A program made the position numbers and the translations under genes. Shown here in pieces: positions 63,725 through 64,000 of a DNA stretch of 64,000 nt. This DNA is from Hirschia maritima DSM 19733 (lineage in GTDB: Bacteria > Pseudomonadota > Alphaproteobacteria > Caulobacterales > Hyphomonadaceae): assembly GCF_000378345.1 (NCBI RefSeq), contig NZ_KB899544.1:868001-932000 (forward strand). The letters are read 5' to 3'. A model generated the notes under the pieces. It was not told where the DNA came from and did no database searches. It saw only the letters and a program-made list of their open reading frames with translations. The first letter of the stretch is position 1; each line of letters starts with the position of its first letter.

Positions 63725-64000
63725 TTAGTTGGCCAAGTGCTCCACCATTTCAATAATAGCGTTAGTGAGTGTTTTGATCTCGTCCGATGTGGTTGAAAAA
63801 GAGGGTGAAAGATAGAACACATTGCCAAGTGGTCGTATAAACACTCCATTGTCGATAAAGCGTTGGCGGATTGCGGCAAGATCGAAACTTTCGACAAGCT
63901 CAACCGCTGCCACTGCGCCTCGAATGCGCACTTCTTTGATATCTTTGCGTGCTTCAAGTGGGCGAAGTTCTTTTTCAAATTGCGCTTCTATTTTTTTTAC
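63725..64000 (-). CDS. bioA: Adenosylmethionine-8-amino-7-oxononanoate aminotransferase, C-terminal part
   Basis: Only the last 91 residues are in the window; the frame runs off the right edge (VKKIEAQFEKELRPLEA...). IRGAVAAVELVE, FIDNGVFIRPLGNVFYLSPSF and the final DEIKTLTNAIIEMVEHLA are the C-terminal pattern of BioA, which transfers an amino group from S-adenosylmethionine in biotin synthesis. The catalytic Lys lies outside. Other class III aminotransferases share this end, so the name is probable, not certain. Confidence 0.75.
   Translation of the reverse strand, partial: VKKIEAQFEKELRPLEARKDIKEVRIRGAVAAVELVESFDLAAIRQRFIDNGVFIRPLGNVFYLSPSFSTTSDEIKTLTNAIIEMVEHLAN

Noticed and set aside
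63691-63978. 95-codon ORF overlapping the bioA end
   Set aside because: It is a different frame over the BioA C-terminal coding sequence, which has clear family motifs.

Overview
The window reads as chromosomal DNA of a moderately AT-rich alphaproteobacterium. I hand-counted about 43% GC on one ordinary 60-base line. Pointers to the group are an NDUFS4-type complex I subunit, class II DAHP synthase, GlpX-type fructose bisphosphatase, a two-domain cold-shock protein next to a DUF192 protein, a class I PHA synthase, and the order aminotransferase-hom-glpX-recJ. A marine or stalked Hyphomonadaceae/Maricaulales-type organism is my guess; nothing here fixes the genus. No phage block, IS element, CRISPR array or rRNA operon is visible.

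Layout. 1-4.4 kb: a glucosylglycerate cluster (phosphorylase, synthase, phosphatase, glycerate kinase). 4.6-6.9 kb: phaC with a divergent small lipoprotein. 7-12.8 kb: aminotransferase, hom, glpX, recJ. 12.9-14.4 kb: a tRNA-Glu whose 3' end is repeated as a 23-bp direct repeat 1477 bp downstream, enclosing one membrane-protein gene and paired GTGCGAC-type sites; this looks like a minimal integrated element or remnant. 14.7-17.4 kb: housekeeping genes, tRNA-Pro and tRNA-Arg. 17.6-19.8 kb: a LacI-type regulator and an aldose epimerase, with an operator-like palindrome and an attenuator-like leader between them. 20.2-29.5 kb: gph, glmU, rpiA, gor, an orphan ParA with a small partner, DAHP synthase, a MATE exporter and HU. 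29.6-32.9 kb: an unknown protein, then a dehydrogenase/aminotransferase pair typical of amino-sugar nucleotide synthesis.

33-39.5 kb is a signalling island: a response regulator with a LuxR-type helix-turn-helix, a REC-histidine kinase, an H-NOX haem sensor, a soluble PAS histidine kinase, a REC-HDOD protein and a REC protein with a degenerate HD-GYP domain. An identical 18-bp palindromic element precedes both H-NOX and the PAS kinase. The set resembles the nitric-oxide H-NOX networks known from Shewanella and Vibrio.

39.6-50.6 kb: nadE, a zinc-ribbon methyltransferase, an M1 peptidase with a DUF6702 partner, DUF599, a membrane glycosyltransferase and a GGDEF-EAL protein. 50.7-56.3 kb is a compositional mosaic: the 3' three-quarters of uvrB and the genes from 55.0 kb are GC-rich, while between them lies an AT-rich gene encoding an ABC/OLD-type ATPase fused to a methyltransferase. 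That fusion is my best candidate for an undescribed, possibly defensive, system. 56.3-64 kb: a tannase-family lipoprotein esterase, a BASS transporter, small proteins, a LuxI-type synthase with a long C-terminal extension, a DUF389 membrane protein, a methyltransferase and the C-terminal end of bioA.
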